From Lactarius indigo (taxonomy: Eukaryota; Basidiomycota; Agaricomycetes; Russulales; Russulaceae): a DNA stretch of 64,000 nucleotides. A program made the position numbers and the translations under genes. The stretch lies in the NCBI GenBank assembly GCA_025766275.1, contig JAFKAC010000003.1, forward strand, positions 2,728,001 to 2,792,000, written 5' to 3'. The first letter of the stretch is position 1. Each line of letters starts with the position of its first letter. Below, in pieces: positions 1-9,776 of the stretch. Below the pieces are notes generated by a model. That model ran no database searches. It was not told the origin of the DNA and worked only from the letters and a program-made list of their open reading frames with translations.

Positions 1-323
1 GGTGGTGGTTCGAGTCGGGGTCGTTAAGAGGAACAACACGCTCGTCGGCATAGAAGATGTGCCTTTGAAAACCAAGTTGCTGTTGCTTTGGAAAGGGCGA
101 TTCGGGTGTAAAGCGAGAAGATAACTCACCACTTGTCCCATTTTACGCCCGTCTTCCCAATGAGTGCAGTGAGTGTCTTTGGAAGAGATCCTCCAGAAAT
201 AGCGATAGTGAACCTGCCGCGCTTGTCGATAGACTCCCTCTGAGCCTTCAGAATGTACTCCGCGAGAGAATCTGATAGTGTCGATGTATCTGGAAAAGAG
301 TAGACGACGGGTTGAGTTGACAT
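1..323 (-). CDS. 6-phosphogluconolactonase, 5' part (runs off left edge)
   Basis: Cytosolic enzyme of the oxidative pentose phosphate pathway that hydrolyses 6-phosphogluconolactone to 6-phosphogluconate. Exon 1 is 323..130 and begins MSTQPVVYSF. It contains the ISGGSLPKTL glycine/serine loop typical of the glucosamine-6-phosphate isomerase/6PGL fold. A GT-AG intron (129..63) splits a Trp codon. Exon 2 (62..1) reads HIFYADERVVPLNDPDSNH, the family's conserved ADERxVPxxxxxSN segment. The family is about 250 residues, so roughly two thirds of the gene lies beyond the window. The start is the first ATG of the frame and is backed by the family N-terminus. The identification is firm. What cannot be seen is whether the rest is intact. 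Confidence 0.93.
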
Positions 324-537
324 GACGATATTCTAAGAGGGCTGAGGCGAAGAGGAGGACTGGTGAGATAAGTCAAATCTCTTTATGACGTCAGGTATCA
401 ATAAATACAAAAACGAAACGATAACATACATATCAGTACGAAAATATTATAACTTATCTTATCATAGCCGCGTACACATAATCGAGCAAGAGGGAGATGC
501 ATCAAAAACAAAAAAGACAAAGAGCTTACACGTTAAT

Positions 538-1895
538 TCAGGCCTTGCTGACACTGTCGAAATCCCCGATCACCATGAGCGACTCGAGACGCTCTTCGAG
601 GCCTTGACCCAGACCCTCGCGTTCCCATTCGCCACCACCGTCGTCAATAAATAAGCCCTCCCGCCCCTCCCTCACGTCTCTGTCACCATAGAAACTATTA
701 CGCGGACTGGCACCTGTGCTGCCACTACCAACTTGTTGGGGGATCCCCAACACGGTTAGAAGATGCGGGGGAGGATCTGAGACAGTTGCGGAGGTCGTAA
801 GGGATGAGAGCGGAAGTGTGGATGAAGGCACAGAAGTGAGTAAGTCGGTGTACGAAAGAAAGGAGAGCCGCTTCGTAGATGCGTGGGGGGACGGAGGGTG
901 GGAAAGCGCGAGGGGAGATACAGGGCGCACGGATGGCGAAGAGCGCTGAGATGAAGCAGTCAGATCGGTGTGGGCTACGGTTGTCGGTGTGGGCTGAACA
1001 TCTGTGCCGGGATCCCGGGTGACCAGACCGAAATAACTGGTCGTCGGGGTGGGGGATGGGACGCCGGTCGCATCGATGTTTGGCCCACCAGGCGGGGTCT
1101 GTACGGTGAGTTTCTGCGCCCCTGGATGGGCCGGTAACGGAAGGGTAAGACTTGGGCTGGGACTGGGTAAATTCATCAAGGGTACGTTGGCCCTTCCGTA
1201 AGTGGGACTCGGACTGCGGCTGCTCAATCGTGAGCTAAGATTGCTAAAGGATGAGAGCTCCGTGGTAACAGGAGCGACGACGGCAATCAGCTGATCATCC
1301 GTGGGAGATGACAGCACAGCTGCAGCGCTATCGAGAACCGTAGGGACAGCATGGTCAAGCTGCTCAGTCGCCTTTCCGCGGGGTGTACGGTGCGGATGTG
1401 AGAGGTGAGGGGGAGATGGGGTAATGGGTTCGATGTCGCGTTCAAATATAGCGGATGACGAGGAGTGACTGTGGGTAGATGTCAGGTGATGTATACGGTT
1501 GAGGAGAGGGAGTGGCCAGAACAAAAGAGCTTTCTGCGGATCTTCTTGGATAACAAGTAGATGAAATACAGCAGACGATGAAATGGAGGGTCTCCTAGTA
1601 TGTACGAATCGATAGATAAAAGGACAAATGAACACCTACACAGAGGTTGGCGAAGACGGGATCGATGTGGGCGAACGTGAGCCGACTCTGATGCCTAGGT
1701 GTTGAGCTGAAAGCTTTCGCTCGCGCACGAAATCCTTTTGAGGAGTGAGAGTACCAGTGGAAATGTGACGAAGTTCGTGCGGAGAAGAAGGCTGAGAAGC
1801 GGTCGAAGGGGAGACTGAAAGGAAGGAGGTGAACGAAAGAGAAGACCGCTCGTGCTAGAGAACTGACCTTGAGATGATGTATTAGAGGAGGACAT
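538..1895 (-). CDS. Ser/Pro-rich basidiomycete protein of unknown function
   Basis: Three exons fit in frame: 1895..1868, 1814..1640 and 1468..538, giving about 377 residues. The first donor is the weak GTCAGT and the other junctions are canonical. The protein is dominated by Ser, Pro and Thr and looks disordered. Two blocks look constrained: an N-terminal stretch with TPQKDFVRERKLSAQ followed by SRSPTSIPSSPTSV, and a C-terminal tail with FIDDGGGEWEREGLGQGLEE. No membrane segment, signal peptide or enzymatic motif is visible. I do not recognise a function. Many SP sites suggest a phosphorylated regulatory protein, but that is inference only. The gene is divergent from the protease gene at 1986, with only 90 bp between the two ATGs. 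A longer reading of exon 3 into upstream intron sequence is possible but breaks the SPTSV-HSSSS junction. Confidence 0.72.
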
Positions 1896-1985
1896 TTGAG
1901 AACACGATTGATTGAGATCCGAATTCGAATGGACGTGGTTCGAGTTAAAGCCGTTTTCCCGGCCCGCCTCCGCCCCGCCCTGCTC
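1896..1985. promoter_or_regulatory. Shared divergent promoter, 90 bp
   Basis: Only 90 bp separate the start codons of the Ser/Pro-rich gene (minus) and the trypsin-like protease gene (plus). The interval is GC-moderate and has no obvious TATA box. Shared regulation is inferred from spacing alone. Confidence 0.45.
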
Positions 1986-3106
1986 ATGGCCCGTCGTTCA
2001 CTCAGCCTCACTCGTAATCTGACCCGGACTCTGCATACATCTACCCTAGATCGTTTCGTTCTCGATGCCTTCTCCGCCATTCCTCCCTTTGACCGTCCTG
2101 ACCTCCCCCAACTCATACGACAGTATCTGACACATTCTGGAAAAGTACTTGGCACCCAGCTTGTTTATGAGTCTCGTCCATCCGAGTCCCGTCGCGTCTC
2201 CTTCTCAGATAATAATAGCTGCGACATTCACTTGGTTGCCCATGTCGCACGCGAAGGCGATAGAAACAAGATCACGCTTTCATCAGGTTTTGCCATTGAC
2301 GCCTCGGATGGACAATCCATCATTGTCACTTGTGCTCACACCCTCGAAGAGGTATGTCATATATTCCGATTATTTTACTCGGACCTACAATAATCCACAG
2401 ATACGCTGGTCTCCACTTCTCGTCCTCCCTGATGTGCCTCATCCTTCACCGCTTAATTCACCTCCCGACCTCTCCCATGTGCGCTCCTCAGGATCTTTCA
2501 TCCTTTCTCAAAGAGGTCCCGAATCCGTGACCTATCCTGTTGCCTCGATCCTTTCCTCCCTCCATCGGTCTGACCTCATCTTGTTGTCGCCGTCCCCCCT
2601 TGGGTCTCCTTTGCGTTCACTTCCAATATCACCTTACCCTGCTCCAGCGGGGACTCCAATTCGTGGACACTTCGTATCCGAGAAGAGACCCGAGGAAGAC
2701 GGCTGGCAGCCTTGGATCGGTGGTACGTGGTCTAAGTGGGTTCGTGGCACCGTGCTAGGCTATCGTGATTTTTCTGGCCGCGAGGCAACGGTGAGTTGGC
2801 CCGTATGCAGCGCACGCACGCTAAGGAGAAAAAATATATGCTAGCCAGGAACTTATGACGCACTGTCTCATATGCTCTTTCACCCACTACCTACACCTGG
2901 CTCTAGCGGGGGTCCAATCGTCGACGAAAACTCGGGGGCCGTTGTTGGTGTCATGCTTGGTTCTCGGATGGATAGCTCCGTCGAGGGTATGCGTGGGTGG
3001 GGTGTTCCTGCTGAGGCAATTTATGAGGTGGGTTGCGGAGATTAATTTGAGCGTCCAGCACACTGATTTGATCGCTCAGATGTTTAGACTTCCGGGTATA
3101 CAATAG
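1986..3106 (+). CDS. Trypsin-like serine protease, probably mitochondrial
   Basis: Four exons (1986..2351, 2401..2790, 2845..3027, 3080..3106) splice in phase to a protein of 321 residues. The catalytic triad of a chymotrypsin-fold protease can be read in order: His in VTCAHTLEE near residue 118, Asp in HRSDLILLS, and Ser in PGSSGGPIVDEN. The N-terminus MARRSLSLTRNLTRTLHTST is rich in Arg and hydroxylated residues and lacks acids, as a mitochondrial presequence would. No PDZ domain follows the protease domain, so this is not a typical HtrA. The last exon is tiny and encodes MFRLPGIQ. The substrate is unknown. The family assignment rests on the triad spacing and the GSSGGP motif; the mitochondrial location is inferred. 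Confidence 0.82.
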
Positions 3107-3859
3107 AGTGTCCGGGGGTCTAACATGTAATTGACCAATCGCATAATTTCGGGCCGCTAAATTCGCTCTCTGATATGCCAGTCCGACTATTGAGTGGCTC
3201 AAAAAGCCTCACCCTTGCTCTTGCTTGTCCTCTTGCTCTTTCCCCTACTCCCCTTTCATCACTTCACTCCCCTTCTCCCCTTCCCCCCAATTATTATCTT
3301 TTTTCACCCACTCCTTCTCTTCCGTCCTCTCTTCACCTAAGTGGCAATTTTTTTTTGGTTCTGCGCTTCAGCTCTTGCATCCAGTATTGTCGGTGTTCAC
3401 CACTTTGCTACTCGATGTTACCTCGACCACCTCACCGGGTTCTTCTAGTCTACTCCCTTCCCCACCCCTCATCCCCTAGACCTCCTGATAGGCACCCGTT
3501 ATCTCCGATGTCCATCTATCGATCGTGCTAACTCCTGGTCGTCAATGATGTCTCGTGTCTGTGACGGTCAATGTGCCCTCACCTCTGTTCCATCTTATCA
3601 CTCATCGCTAACGGACTCCCACCCTCCTTCTCCATAACCCCAGTTTCCGTGACGTCTAGTCGCTCGTCACCGTAATCAAGACCGTTATTGACCCTTGTCT
3701 CATGGCTAGAGCTGCGGGCATTTTGCCATCGGTTGTCACCAGAGATGGCGTGATGGCTCGGGACTCTGACGCGATGGCTCGGGGTTTACACGTGATGCTT
3801 CGTCGCCTTATGGTCAAATTCATGTCGGACAATGCGCTTGCTCGGGTTTAGTTGATTGG
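3107..3859. other. Non-coding, pyrimidine-rich stretch
   Basis: No convincing gene is present. From about 3200 to 3500 the plus strand is strongly C/T-rich. Around 3740-3810 a short phrase (gatggctcggg) recurs two to three times. The open frames here have biased, low-complexity translations (Ser/Pro/Leu runs) and look non-coding. Confidence 0.5.
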
Positions 3860-4729
3860 AATGTGTGATGTGCCTCACATGCGCCATTCTGCATCTTGGG
3901 TATTCCAGATCCCGGTTATTACTATGGTTGTCGACGTTGGGCAGATCTCGATGAGGCTTTGTGGGACAATTACTATGACTTCGGTGCGGCACTACAGTAA
4001 TTGGGACTCAAAGAGATGGCCAAATTGGGCGAGAAGTTGGGCAGGAATCATCACAGGTAAGATTCGAACTCGCGTGTTGTGTGTTGAAACTAGATGTCGA
4101 GTATCTACCTTGGAATAAAACAGTTTTTTTGTACCATGAATATTTCTAAAGAATAGGACACATTTAAGGCTGATGATTATCTCTGAAATGAGGTTTTGCG
4201 TTCTGGATCCGAGAAACTTGGAGGACACCTTAAATCCCACTTGGAGGTGCTGCGTATGTCTGATGTTATCACATCAGGTATGGGGTTATAGTTTCCTTCA
4301 TATATCAGGATCATCGACTGCGGACGTTGACTCGGTACAGTAGCTGGTGTCGCGACGCCGATGCGACTACTTGATCCGGCGTCCCGAAGCCAGCCGCGTC
4401 GACACTGAAAAGGGGCCCGCAGACCCTGTCCGAGGCTTGACATTAACACTGAGAGATTCCCTCGCCTCGAGGACTCAAGCGATTGGCCAGATACCAGTGA
4501 TCTATCCTATGGTCTCAATCTCGTCGACGCGCTGCAGGCGGCACGGCGACTCGTCGTTCAACTAGAGGAACGTCGGAAACGCAAGACGCCGAAGACTTGC
4601 GGGGGCAACTCGAAGAAGACCCTTTACCGCTGTGACAGCGTACCTGCCAGTGAGTGCCAACCTCGTGACTCCACGAGCTATCCAGACTATTCTACCCTCA
4701 GAACCTCCGCAGCTCCTCGAGCTAAATTG
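3860..4729 (+). pseudogene. Possible decayed gene fragments, unknown family
   Basis: Several short stretches translate like real protein but sit in different frames with stops between them. One stretch near 3905-4000 contains GYYYGCRRWADLDEALWDNY. Another at about 4010-4060 reads LGLKEMAKLGEKLG after a possible acceptor. An open, start-less frame from about 4437 to 4729 contains LSYGLNLVDALQAARRLVVQ followed by a basic LEERRKRK run. I do not recognise a family. Either this is a multi-exon gene whose splicing I could not resolve, or it is a decayed gene; the frame changes without clear splice sites favour decay. It ends just before the Crinkler-like remnant and could belong to the same dying locus. 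Confidence 0.3.
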
Positions 4730-6224
4730 TAGTTTTCGACGATGATCCCAGCCACATTTTCACAGTTGAAATTGAAGATGGAATCTATTAGCGCCCTCAA
4801 GGAAGCCATCAAGGACCAAAACAAGAGTGCTTTCCGACACGTCGACGCCTGCACCCTTGAACTGTGGAGCGTTTCTATCGCAGTCGACGATCGTTTTAAA
4901 GAAAAGATAAACGATTGGAAGCTCATGAGCACGAAGCCATTGTCATTTGTGGAGAGATTGTCAACAGTCTTTTCGGACCAACTTAAGGGCGAGCACCTCC
5001 ATGTCGTCGTACGACCTCCAGTGCGTACCAATGTGTCCCGTATTGATATGCCTCATGACTCCACAACTTCAGAACCTGTGAAGATTAACGAATCGACCGA
5101 GAAATTGACCTTTACTCACCTGGAAATCGGTACGTTTTCTGACAAGCTGAACTTTCAGCGTCGCTGGGCCTTGGCCCTCCAGCCTAAAACAAAGTAGTCC
5201 CAGGCGCGATAATAGCTCCTTCGCCTTTGTCCGTCGCTACGCTCATGGGTTTCTTCGCGAGAAAAGGAAGCGGCGTCCCATACGGAATGGGCGTCCCTCG
5301 ATGAATCATGGCATCCTAATCCACTTATATCACCCTTCGTTTACAAGATTTCTTCGCGTCGTCAGTGATAAAGCTGTTAAAATCGATTCGAAACCTGGAG
5401 ATTACTCAGCTGCCGATTCATTCATTCAATCCTCTGCAGTGTTATACAGGGATGAAGCTAAGCGTGTAGAAGCAACCAGATTGTTTTTGGACAGGTTCCT
5501 TGGCCGTCCGATTCTTACTCTGTACGTTTCCGGCATGAGGGCCAACGGCGCCTGCCAAGTATTCTGTAGAAGCCTCTATACTTTGGCAGCTCTAAAAGAG
5601 GATACGAACGAAATCGGGTCAGGTGGCCGCGACCCATCGAACCAGCGTGCCTTGAACTTTCGCTTGTACCGCGCGAGAGAGGAGGTAGGTTTATTCCTAC
5701 CATCCATCAGTGTTCTTGTCTCACATGTGTTGTAGATGAAGCCGACCCGTGACCGTTGTTATTGCTCGACTTCCTTGATCGCTGTCGCAGGTCCTTAGGT
5801 GTGTATCCTTGGGGCGATCTTCGTCGACCACGTTGTCGTCGAGCGGTTGACAGATTTCGTCTGGATCGGCGGTGATCCCTACAACTACAACAAGCTCAAG
5901 TTAGTAACGCGTGTTCTGGCATCCCTTCGCACGGGAATAGTGGAATTGGAGGAGTTTTACAAGAACTTGAAGCTATCCCCACAGCAAGATTCCCAACGCT
6001 TCTTCCCCTCCATTCGGCATTACTCTGTTGGAGAACACGTTGTTAGCTTCTCGTACCAAGCCTACCTCACGGGGAAAACTCGGGAAGGCCCTCCAAGGCC
6101 ATATTCCTAGCCACAGCAACCGAGTCTCGTCGAAAGATTGTCGTCAAATTTGTTCAAAGTTATAACGCCAAAGTACATCGCCTCCTTGCATCCGCAGACC
6201 TCGCTCCTAAACTAATCTACTGAT
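4700..6224 (+). pseudogene. Crinkler-type (CRN) protein with kinase-like C-terminal region, frameshifted
   Basis: The N-terminal part matches the Crinkler ubiquitin-like domain seen in oomycete effectors and in many fungi. The longest intact piece (4742..5197) carries the hallmark LELWSVSIAVDD and LKGEHLHVVV segments. Upstream, the first residues of the domain lie in two other frames within about 60 bp, so at least two frameshifts interrupt it near 4735 and 4792. Further down, pieces such as GAIFVDHVVVERLTDFVWIG (5800-5880) and KIVVKFVQSYNAKVH (about 6135-6180) resemble the kinase-like C-terminal region found on basidiomycete CRN-like proteins. These are also split across frames, and the catalytic part is missing. 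CRN proteins are linked to host or competitor cell death; here the gene looks dead. Sequencing error cannot explain all the breaks and the missing end. Confidence 0.68.
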
Positions 6225-6532
6225 CGACGGACCCTAATTCCCCTGACCTTATTGACATCGAGAAAGGCGGTAGGATGATACCTTCGTGCTTAAAAGAATG
6301 AGGGCATCATGAGAATTTACAAGTAGGGCTAGAATTGCACGTAGAAACCATGATTGTACAGTATGTATGTCAGTAAATTGCGACTTTGCGGATGACTGTG
6401 GATGACATTAGTCAGCAGTGAGTCTACCGTAGTTGGTGTGTATTCTGTACGACCAAGTGACCGAGTGAGCACCGTCATCCTCACCCACGGCCACCTTTTG
6501 CTTTGTACCGGGCATTGTTGGGGTTAATTCTC
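6225..6532. other. Intergenic, upstream of the RBM26-like gene
   Basis: No gene or repeat is seen. It lies between the Crinkler remnant and the start of the RNA-binding protein gene and presumably holds that gene's promoter. Confidence 0.4.
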
Positions 6533-9288
6533 ATGATTTTTGACGCTTCTACGTCCGACCATCTCAAACCTTGGCTCACAAAAACACTCGAACCAATGTC
6601 TGTTCTTTTCTCTCTTTCCTCGATCTCTCTATATACTTACAACTTTTAGATGTGACGCTGACCCAACCGCTCTGGCTGAGTACATTCTAGCCTTGCTCAA
6701 GCACAACGGACCAGAAGCCGAATTACGGAAAGAGCTGGCTGCACAATTGGACGAATTTCTTGAGAAAGGTGCGTCGCCCGTTACTTTCTGTTTTCTATTT
6801 TTATTCAACGCTCGCGGCTTGCACAGAGGGTCCTCCTTTTATCGACGCGCTCTTTACAACGCTCCGCACGAAATCTTATCTTCCATATACGTCCCCTCCC
6901 CCTCCTACTGCCTCCTCATTACCCGCCGATAATGGCATTCCTATCCCACTCGATGCTCTCATCTCATCCGGCTCTTCGAGTCCTCCCGGGCCTGACCGAA
7001 GTAGAAAACGCCCATCCGATTATGAAGATAGTCTCCGGCCACCAAAAGGCCCTCGCATGAGCCAAGACGGTCCCTTCTCGCGTCATGGTCCTCATAGGGG
7101 ACCTGGTTGGAATAACGGCAACTGGAACGGGAGCGGTCCAAGTCGCCCCGGATTTCCTGGCAGTTCGGACGCGGTGAATGGGGGCATGGGCCAGCGCATG
7201 AATGGGCGTGGGCCATCGGCACAGTACCATCCGCCTGGCCAGGGAAGGGGTATATGCAGAGATTATTACAGTGAGTAGTAACACTCCCAACGCAAATGCG
7301 CTTACCTACTTACCCGCGCAGATAATGGGTACTGTGCCCGCGGTGCGTATTGCAAGTTCAGCCACGGTGACGATGCACTTGTACCCGGTGTTTTTCCCAT
7401 GGGTCCCCAACAAATGCCTGGAAATATGTTCATGCCCATGTTCCCACCCGGGATGCCATTCGGCATGGGCCCTCCTCCTGCAGCATACGATCCACATGAA
7501 GCGCGCCTTGATATACAGCCCGGACCACCTCCAGGCCCCATGGGACGACCACAACGCACATCGATGCTTCCCCGGGCCAATGGAGATGGTCCTCCCATGC
7601 ATCCTCACACTTCTGGAGAGCTCCCCGTCGTCCAAGATCTGACCCCTCCTGTATACAACGATGAGCCGACACGGCGACAAGAAGGCTCTGTACCTTCTCC
7701 CAACGTCGATACCCAGCCTGACGGTGTAAGCCCCCCCGCTCCTCCTGTTACCAACATGGAAGTAGACACCCCTGCAAGCGGCCCATCGTCGCACTCTCTC
7801 CGCCCGCCTCGCACTTCGCAGAGCACCGGCGCGCGGGGGCGCGGCGGTCGTCCAGGCGTTTACGGCGGCGATGTACAACGTTTTCATCCCGAACGCCGCG
7901 GCGACAAGACGCTTGTCGTCGAGAAGATCCCGGAGGACAAGCTCTCGCTCGACGCGGTCAATAGCTGGTTCAAGCGTTTTGGAACCGTCACAAACGTCGC
8001 CGTTGATGCGGCGAGTGCGAAAGCACTCGTGAGCTTTTCGACACACGAGGAAGCACAAGCAGCATGGAAGACCGAGGAAGCTGTATTTAGTAATAGGTTC
8101 GTCAAGGTCTTCTGGCACCGCCCGATGGATGGACAAGGCCTTGTGGGACAGCGTGCTCTCGCGGCCTCGGCGCCTATCGTTGCCAGTGTCGTAGCAAAAG
8201 AGCAAGTACCTGCATCTACATCAGACGCGGACCCTCAGTCTTCTACGGGGACGGCACAAGGCGCGAAAAAGGCCCCCTCATCTAGCTCGTCTGTATCGGG
8301 GCTTGCCGCAAGGCAGAAGCTCCTCGAGCAGCAAATCGCAGAGCAGAAGGTGCTCATGGAGAAGCTAAACACTGCCAGCGCCGAGGAGAAGAAGGAGATT
8401 TTCGCACAACTACGCAAGCTGGGCCAGGAGATCAAGGCCAGCTCGGCACAGACGGCGTTCACCCCGACGAAGAAGCCCGGTCCCAGCGCGCCCCGGCCCG
8501 AAGACCGTGAGGCGAAGGAGCGGGAGCGGCTGGACAAGGAACTGGAACTGCATTCTGCGGCCCTCGACGGTGAGGAGACGACGGAGGCCCTGCAAGCAAA
8601 GCTGGCCAAGCTCAAAGCCGAGGTACGATTTCTTTGTGAAATTCCAAGTGTACGCTAACCGCCACTCTTCTTTTTTTTTTTTTCTCAGGCCGCAAGCCTA
8701 GGCATCGACCCTTTAGCAGAGTCCGCGCCTGCGTACCCCTACAGTTCCCATCGTGGGCGTGGACGCGGGCGCGGCAGGGCTTTCTTCCGCGGCGCCGCAC
8801 GGGGCGGCCCACCGCGTGCGGGCATGAAGCTCGACAACCGACCCAAGAAATTGCTCGTCAAGGATGTCGGAAGCGATGGTGTGCAAGCGGTGCGGGACTG
8901 GTATGAGGTTGGTGGCCAGGTCGATGCCGTCGAGACGCTCGAGAATGGCGACGTTGTCGTGACATTTAGGACGCGGGCCGCAGCGGAGCAGGTACGTTTG
9001 TGCTACATCGTATACGAAAGCGACTCTTATATTTGTCGGTAGGGTCTTGCCAAAGGGTCAAATATCCCACCTTCCGGTCAAAAGCAAATCAGTTGGTTTC
9101 ATAATGGCCCGTCGACGTCGACGTCGCCCGCGGGTGCGACGACGGTGCCACCCAAGGCCACACCTGACGTCAGCAACGACGAGGAATACGGCGGCGAGCA
9201 GCCGAGTATACACACTCTGAATGACGAAGAGCCCGCGGTTAGCGGCTGGGGCGGTGACGAAGAGGAGGATGGCATGGGCATGCTGTAG
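6533..9288 (+). CDS. RBM26/RBM27-like RNA-binding protein (PWI-like, CCCH zinc finger, RRM)
   Basis: Nuclear RNA-binding protein. Relatives (human RBM26/27, fission yeast Rmn1) act with the exosome-targeting MTREC/PAXT machinery in nuclear RNA decay. Six exons (6533..6597, 6650..6768, 6827..7270, 7322..8622, 8689..8991, 9043..9288) give 825 residues in phase. Order: an N-terminal PWI-like helical domain including LEPICDADPTALAEYILALL; a low-complexity linker; a CCCH finger whose C-x8-C-x5-C-x3-H spacing spans CRDYY to CKFSH; Pro/Met-rich linkers; an RRM (TLVVEKIPEDKLSLDAVNSW onward); a coiled coil with KLLEQQIAEQKVLMEKL; an RG-rich patch; a second RRM-like domain; and an acidic tail. Exon 1 was chosen because it restores the conserved LEPICDADP junction, although its donor GTCTGT is weak. 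Confidence 0.9.
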
Positions 9289-9776
9289 AAGCTGATGTGG
9301 TAATCTCTCGCATCTGGAGGGGAGGGAACTTCCAGGTTATACGCGAGCGCATTCATGTCGTAACCCTTATACGTTTTTGTCGTGCTCTTGTTTTTTTTCC
9401 CCCCTCTTGCGCCTGTATTCTTTCTTCACACATTCCCCTCTTTTTTTCCTCCCCTCTCTTAATGGGTTAAAAAGCAACAAAGCGATATAGCTCCGCAGAG
9501 CTGCGATGCACTTCGGTGCATGCCATCTATTTTCCTTTGCTTGGAGCGTGATCGTGACAGTAAATGCACAAGGCAACGTAGTTGCACATACACAAACGAA
9601 AAGACTACATCCATTAGTGAGCCACACATGAAATCGATGAGATGATGTGGTTAGCATAACGCAAATATCCGCCAGGCACGATACAGCCCATCGGTCGACT
9701 ATAGTACTTGTCAGATATAGTGAATGATAAAAAAAACAATCGCGTATCTGAAAGAAAAGCAGGTCAGAACAGTGAT
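9289..9776. other. Convergent 3' region between RBM26-like gene and MPH1
   Basis: No gene is seen. The region is T-rich on the plus strand just after 9370, which suits 3' untranslated sequence and poly(A) signals for both converging genes. Confidence 0.45.

Noticed and set aside
4045..4090. tRNA-like phrase (aagattcgaactcgcg)
   Set aside because: It resembles a reverse T-arm, but no acceptor, D or anticodon stems can be drawn around it.
7306..8205. 299-codon minus-strand open frame
   Set aside because: It lies antisense to the RBM26-like coding exons; its composition mirrors the GC-rich sense codons and it has no recognisable domain.
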